A stretch of 9,556 nt of DNA from CAYSFE01 sp964430225 (GTDB lineage: Bacteria; Patescibacteriota; Dojkabacteria; GCA-016699595; JBAXKR01). The stretch lies in NCBI GenBank assembly GCA_964430225.1, contig CAYSFE010000018.1:1-9556 (forward strand), in the 5' to 3' direction. Below are positions 7,599 to 9,556 of the stretch, one piece after another. Numbering within the stretch: position 1 is the stretch's first letter; each line of letters begins with the position of its first letter. Below the pieces are notes generated by a model. The model worked only from the letters and a program-made list of their open reading frames with translations, did no database searches and had not been told where the DNA came from. Both the position numbers and the translations under genes were made by a program.

Positions 7599-8327
7599 TT
7601 ATTTTTTACTACAAACAGTTATTAAAGAAACTCCAATTGGGAAGTTAACTCCTAGCTTTAGCCAAAATGCTTCAGAGCTAAAAATTACTTTAAGTACAGA
7701 ATTTAATATTCCTCCGCTCATATCTACATCGTCTTCGTTTTTATTCAACTTAAGCTTTCTTTCAATGAAAACAAGTGGGTAAAGGAAAAAGTTATAATAA
7801 GAGAGCTTGTTAATTTGAAAACCGGCAGTTAATAATTTTTCTTTTAACTCGTTTTTACTGTACCTTCTAAAATGTTGATGAGTTATATCGTGATTACTCC
7901 ATATATTCATTCCAGCTGGAACAGTTATAAGTAGTTTACCATCAGGCTGTAATAGGTTGATAATTTTATTCAATGCTTCCTTATCTTTCTCAATATGCTC
8001 TAAAACGTCAGTAAGAACGATTAAATCATACTTTTGATTTTGGACTTCTAAGTTTTTAATAAAATCATCTTGAATAACCTTATTTGCAATATTTTTGTTT
8101 TTAGCTTGAGTTGCAGCAAATTCATCAGGTTCAAGACCAGTTATTTTTCCAAATATGCTTAGCATTTTAAAATTACCTCCACTCCCACATCCAATATCCA
8201 AAATACTTAAGTCAGATTTGAACGGGAAGTATTTTCTTATCATCGTTTCTACAATTTTTGCTCTACTTACAAACCACCAGTGGTAATTTTCTACACTATC
8301 CATTGTTTTGTATATACTAGAATTCAT
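7599..8327 (-). CDS. Class I SAM-dependent methyltransferase
   Basis: Probable small-molecule or glycan methyltransferase of 242 residues. It opens with MDSVENYHWWFVSRAKIV (9-26), the HWWF-x2-R prelude common in methyltransferases of surface-glycan loci. SAM-binding motif I is LDIGCGSGG (43-51). Next are GLEPDE (64-69, acidic ribose contact), DLIVLTDVLEHI (101-112) and LLQPDGKLLITVPA (125-138). HQHFRRYSKNEL (150-161) is another family landmark, and the end PIGVSLITVCSKK is typical. The start chosen is ATG 8327, just before the conserved prelude. The frame stays open to ATG 8429, which would add 34 residues including a membrane-like stretch (NIIDLIILFIFFIYNFFY). That stretch is read from very AT-rich sequence in the divergent promoter region, so I do not include it. 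First gene of the - strand operon with the glycosyltransferase and the EEP protein. The substrate is unknown. Confidence 0.88.
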   Translation of the reverse strand: MNSSIYKTMDSVENYHWWFVSRAKIVETMIRKYFPFKSDLSILDIGCGSGGNFKMLSIFGKITGLEPDEFAATQAKNKNIANKVIQDDFIKNLEVQNQKYDLIVLTDVLEHIEKDKEALNKIINLLQPDGKLLITVPAGMNIWSNHDITHQHFRRYSKNELKEKLLTAGFQINKLSYYNFFLYPLVFIERKLKLNKNEDDVDMSGGILNSVLKVIFSSEAFWLKLGVNFPIGVSLITVCSKK

Positions 8328-8336
8328 ATAAAAAAA

Positions 8337-8342
8337 ATTATA
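8337..8342 (-). promoter_or_regulatory. Candidate -10 box for the methyltransferase-GT2-EEP operon
   Basis: Read on the - strand this is a perfect TATAAT, ending nine bases before the methyltransferase ATG at 8327. If it is a real -10 element, transcription would begin at or within a base or two of the ATG, giving a leaderless mRNA. No good -35 box lies 16-18 bases upstream. In sequence this AT-rich a TATAAT can arise by chance. Confidence 0.3.
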
Positions 8343-8465
8343 AATAAAAAATATGAATAAAATAATAAGATCGATAATGTTATAGCATTTTAATTTAAAT
8401 TTTAAAACTACAATAATATAATTAATCATTTGAGAATAGTAGATTATTTTTGGACATAATTTTCA

Positions 8466-8485
8466 TATTTGTTAATATACAAATA
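8466..8485. repeat. Interrupted palindrome in the divergent promoter region
   Basis: Seven-base arms TATTTGT and ACAAATA are exact reverse complements separated by six bases (TAATAT). The site overlaps the candidate -35 box of the FkbM methyltransferase gene, so it could be an operator for a dimeric regulator. Arms of this length arise by chance in AT-rich DNA, so confidence that it matters is low. Confidence 0.3.
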
Positions 8486-8496
8486 GATACTAAAAT
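8469..8496 (+). promoter_or_regulatory. Candidate sigma-70-type promoter for the FkbM methyltransferase gene
   Basis: A -35-like TTGTTA (8469-8474, 4 of 6 consensus bases), a 16-base spacer and a -10-like TAAAAT (8491-8496, 5 of 6) precede ATG 8528. The predicted leader is about 25 bases. The -35 lies inside a 20-base palindrome (8466-8485). The match is moderate and the AT-rich background weakens it. Confidence 0.35.
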
Positions 8497-8527
8497 AATA
8501 ACTAATAAATTATAAACAAACCTATTT

Positions 8528-9409
8528 ATGGTAAATTTTATTGATTTGGTTAAAAAATTTGAAGACAAAACTAGAAAATCTAATCCGGGATATGTTACAG
8601 ATTACTTAGGTTGCATAACAAACATCAAACATTATAATAATTTAGTTGGTTTAGATGGGGCAGTTCTTGGTTTTCCTGAACCTAATGACGGAATGTTACA
8701 TGAATTTACTGAATACATTGGAACTTGTTTTGCAATTGATAATGCAAAAGACAACTTTTCTTGTATTGAATTAGGTGCCGGTAATGGAATTTGGTCTGCA
8801 AGATCTTACTTGGCTGCAAAAAAAAATGGAATAAAAAATATAAGATTAACCGCTGTCGAGGCTGATCCAAATAAGTCAAAATGGATAAGTGATAATTTTA
8901 ATGATAATAATATAAAAAATTCTATCATTCCAAATATAAAAATTAAAATTTACAATAATGCAGTAGGAAATGAGAGTGGATTTATGTATTTCCCTAAGTT
9001 AGCTATACCAAGTGAAGATTATGGAGCTGTTCCTACAAAATTTGAAGTACAAACTGACTATAGAGGTGTAAAAATTGAAAATATAAAAGTTGAGGTAGTA
9101 CCTTTGAATAAAATTATAAATCATACGGTAGATTTACTTCATGTAGATATTCAGGGTGGAGAATCTAATTTATTGAATAATGCAGTTGATTTGTTGAATA
9201 AATATGTAAAAGTGGTTTTAATAGGTACTCATAGCAGAAAAATAGAGGGTGACTTAATTAATCTTTTCTATAAAAATAAGTGGGCATTATTGATAGAAAC
9301 ACCATGTAAATTTAAATATAATCCAGGTATTCCATCTCTTGAAGGGATGACTATTGTTGATGGAAATCAGGTTTGGGTTAATCCCAAATATATTACTATT
9401 AATGTTTAA
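8528..9409 (+). CDS. FkbM-family methyltransferase
   Basis: Likely O-methyltransferase of the FkbM family, many of which act on sugars or polyketides. The 293-residue protein has SAM motif I in CIELGAGNGIWSA (79-91), VEADP (110-114), NNAVGNESG (143-151), and the family core DLLHVDIQGGESNLLNNA (202-219). Here D207-I-Q-G-G-E212 takes the place of the more usual D-[IV]-E-G-x-E. HSRKIEGDLINLF (235-247) and VDGNQVWVNPKY (277-288) match the usual C-terminal layout. The first 70 residues are a less conserved cap (NPGYVTDYLGCI, then GLDGAVLGFPEPNDG). The start at ATG 8528 is the first methionine and is preceded by AT-rich intergenic sequence without a Shine-Dalgarno site. It is transcribed away from the class I methyltransferase and followed, 94 bases on, by the manC-like gene. 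Family is confident; substrate is not. Confidence 0.88.
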   Translation: MVNFIDLVKKFEDKTRKSNPGYVTDYLGCITNIKHYNNLVGLDGAVLGFPEPNDGMLHEFTEYIGTCFAIDNAKDNFSCIELGAGNGIWSARSYLAAKKNGIKNIRLTAVEADPNKSKWISDNFNDNNIKNSIIPNIKIKIYNNAVGNESGFMYFPKLAIPSEDYGAVPTKFEVQTDYRGVKIENIKVEVVPLNKIINHTVDLLHVDIQGGESNLLNNAVDLLNKYVKVVLIGTHSRKIEGDLINLFYKNKWALLIETPCKFKYNPGIPSLEGMTIVDGNQVWVNPKYITINV

Positions 9410-9418
9410 TTTTAAATA

Positions 9419-9465
9419 AAATAATAGAATTAATAAATAAACTGAGTTTGTAATTCTTATTATTT
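9419..9465. repeat. Long AT-rich imperfect hairpin between the FkbM methyltransferase and manC genes
   Basis: AAATAATAGAATTA (9419-9432) pairs with TAATTCTTATTATTT (9451-9465) over 14 base pairs with a single bulged base. The loop contains a second small palindrome, AAACTGAGTTT (9439-9449). It begins ten bases after the FkbM methyltransferase stop codon. It could be a transcript 3' end or processing structure, but it is almost free of G-C pairs and lacks a following T-run, so it is not a standard intrinsic terminator. Confidence 0.4.
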
Positions 9466-9476
9466 AGTGATATACA
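9448..9476 (+). promoter_or_regulatory. Candidate extended -10 promoter for the manC-like gene
   Basis: A -35-like TTGTAA (9448-9453, 4 of 6) is followed by an ideal 17-base spacer and TATACA (9471-9476, 4 of 6). TG at 9468-9469, one base before the hexamer, makes an extended -10 element. Transcription would start near 9483, about 20 bases before ATG 9504. The -35 lies in the 3' half of the hairpin at 9419-9465. Confidence 0.35.
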
Positions 9477-9503
9477 TTCTTCATATTTTTAATTTTCATA
9501 ATT

Positions 9504-9556
9504 ATGAAGTTAATAATTTTTGCTGGTGGTGCTGGTACTAGACTATGGCCAATTTC
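9504..9556 (+). CDS. manC: Mannose-1-phosphate guanylyltransferase, N-terminal 17 codons only
   Basis: The visible protein is MKLIIFAGGAGTRLWPIS, cut by the window's right edge. The opening strand followed by AGGAGTRLWP is the nucleotide-binding signature of sugar-1-phosphate nucleotidylyltransferases. Tryptophan and P-[IVL]-S after GTRL is the form seen in mannose-1-phosphate guanylyltransferases; glucose-1-phosphate thymidylyltransferases usually read GTRLRPLT. It would make GDP-mannose, the substrate of the gmd product at 1282-2301, which supports the assignment. Whether it carries the C-terminal isomerase domain cannot be seen. The start has no Shine-Dalgarno sequence; a promoter-like sequence lies at 9448-9476. 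Confidence 0.72.
   Translation, partial: MKLIIFAGGAGTRLWPI

Larger units (their letters stand above)
8328..8527. other. AT-rich divergent intergenic region
   Basis: Two hundred bases separate the starts of the two divergently transcribed methyltransferase genes, making this the only long non-coding gap in the window. It is very rich in A and T, with A-runs and TAATTTAAATT-type low-complexity sequence. I see no tRNA or other RNA gene. It holds the candidate promoters listed separately and a 20-base interrupted palindrome. Part of it (8328-8429) could be read as an N-terminal extension of the - strand methyltransferase, which I consider unlikely. Confidence 0.7.

Noticed and set aside
8328..8429. 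N-terminal extension of the class I methyltransferase with a membrane-like helix
   Set aside because: The conserved HWWF prelude begins just after ATG 8327, the family normally lacks an anchor, and the hydrophobic residues come from low-complexity AT sequence in a divergent promoter region.
1..9556. CRISPR array, insertion sequence, tRNA, prophage or toxin-antitoxin genes
   Set aside because: I saw no regularly spaced repeats, transposase motifs, cloverleaf sequences or short toxin-like gene pairs. Almost all bases lie in recognisable glycan or housekeeping genes.

Overview
The window looks like part of a cell-surface glycan biosynthesis and export locus from a low-G+C bacterium. G+C is roughly 30% by eye, and arginine is written almost only as AGA/AGG. 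All nine genes are ordinary bacterial families read with the standard code: most stop at TAA, one at TGA, and tryptophan is TGG. None of the eight visible starts has a convincing Shine-Dalgarno sequence, genes are tightly packed, and surface-glycan families dominate. This would fit a Candidate Phyla Radiation (Patescibacteria) genome, but that is inference; some Bacteroidota or other low-G+C bacteria cannot be excluded from the sequence alone.

Layout. A left block on the + strand (1-5486) holds the 3' part of a CCA-adding tRNA nucleotidyltransferase (housekeeping, probably the edge of the cluster), GDP-mannose 4,6-dehydratase (gmd), a short Wzt/TagH-type ABC ATPase, and a large YfhO-like multipass membrane protein. 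gmd, the ATPase and the YfhO-like gene are nearly contiguous or overlapping. A right block on the - strand (8327 down to 5476) holds a class I SAM methyltransferase, a DPM1/GtrB-type family 2 glycosyltransferase, and a divergent endonuclease/exonuclease/phosphatase (EEP) fold protein. The EEP gene overlaps the glycosyltransferase gene by 47 bases. The two blocks converge and their tails overlap by 11 bases. A 200-base AT-rich divergent region (8328-8527) then separates the methyltransferase from a + strand FkbM-type methyltransferase. After a 94-base spacer with a long AT hairpin and a promoter-like sequence, the first 17 codons of a mannose-1-phosphate guanylyltransferase (manC-like) run off the right edge.

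How the genes could work together. ManC would make GDP-mannose and Gmd would turn it into GDP-4-keto-6-deoxymannose, a precursor of fucose, rhamnose or perosamine-type sugars. The reductase or aminotransferase that would finish that sugar is not in the window. The GT2 enzyme would load a sugar onto a polyprenyl phosphate, the YfhO-like protein is a plausible outer-face transferase using such a donor, and the two methyltransferases would decorate the glycan. The ABC ATPase would power export of a lipid-linked glycan, but its permease is not in the window. The least explained component is the EEP-like protein, which sits in the glycan operon without a signal peptide.
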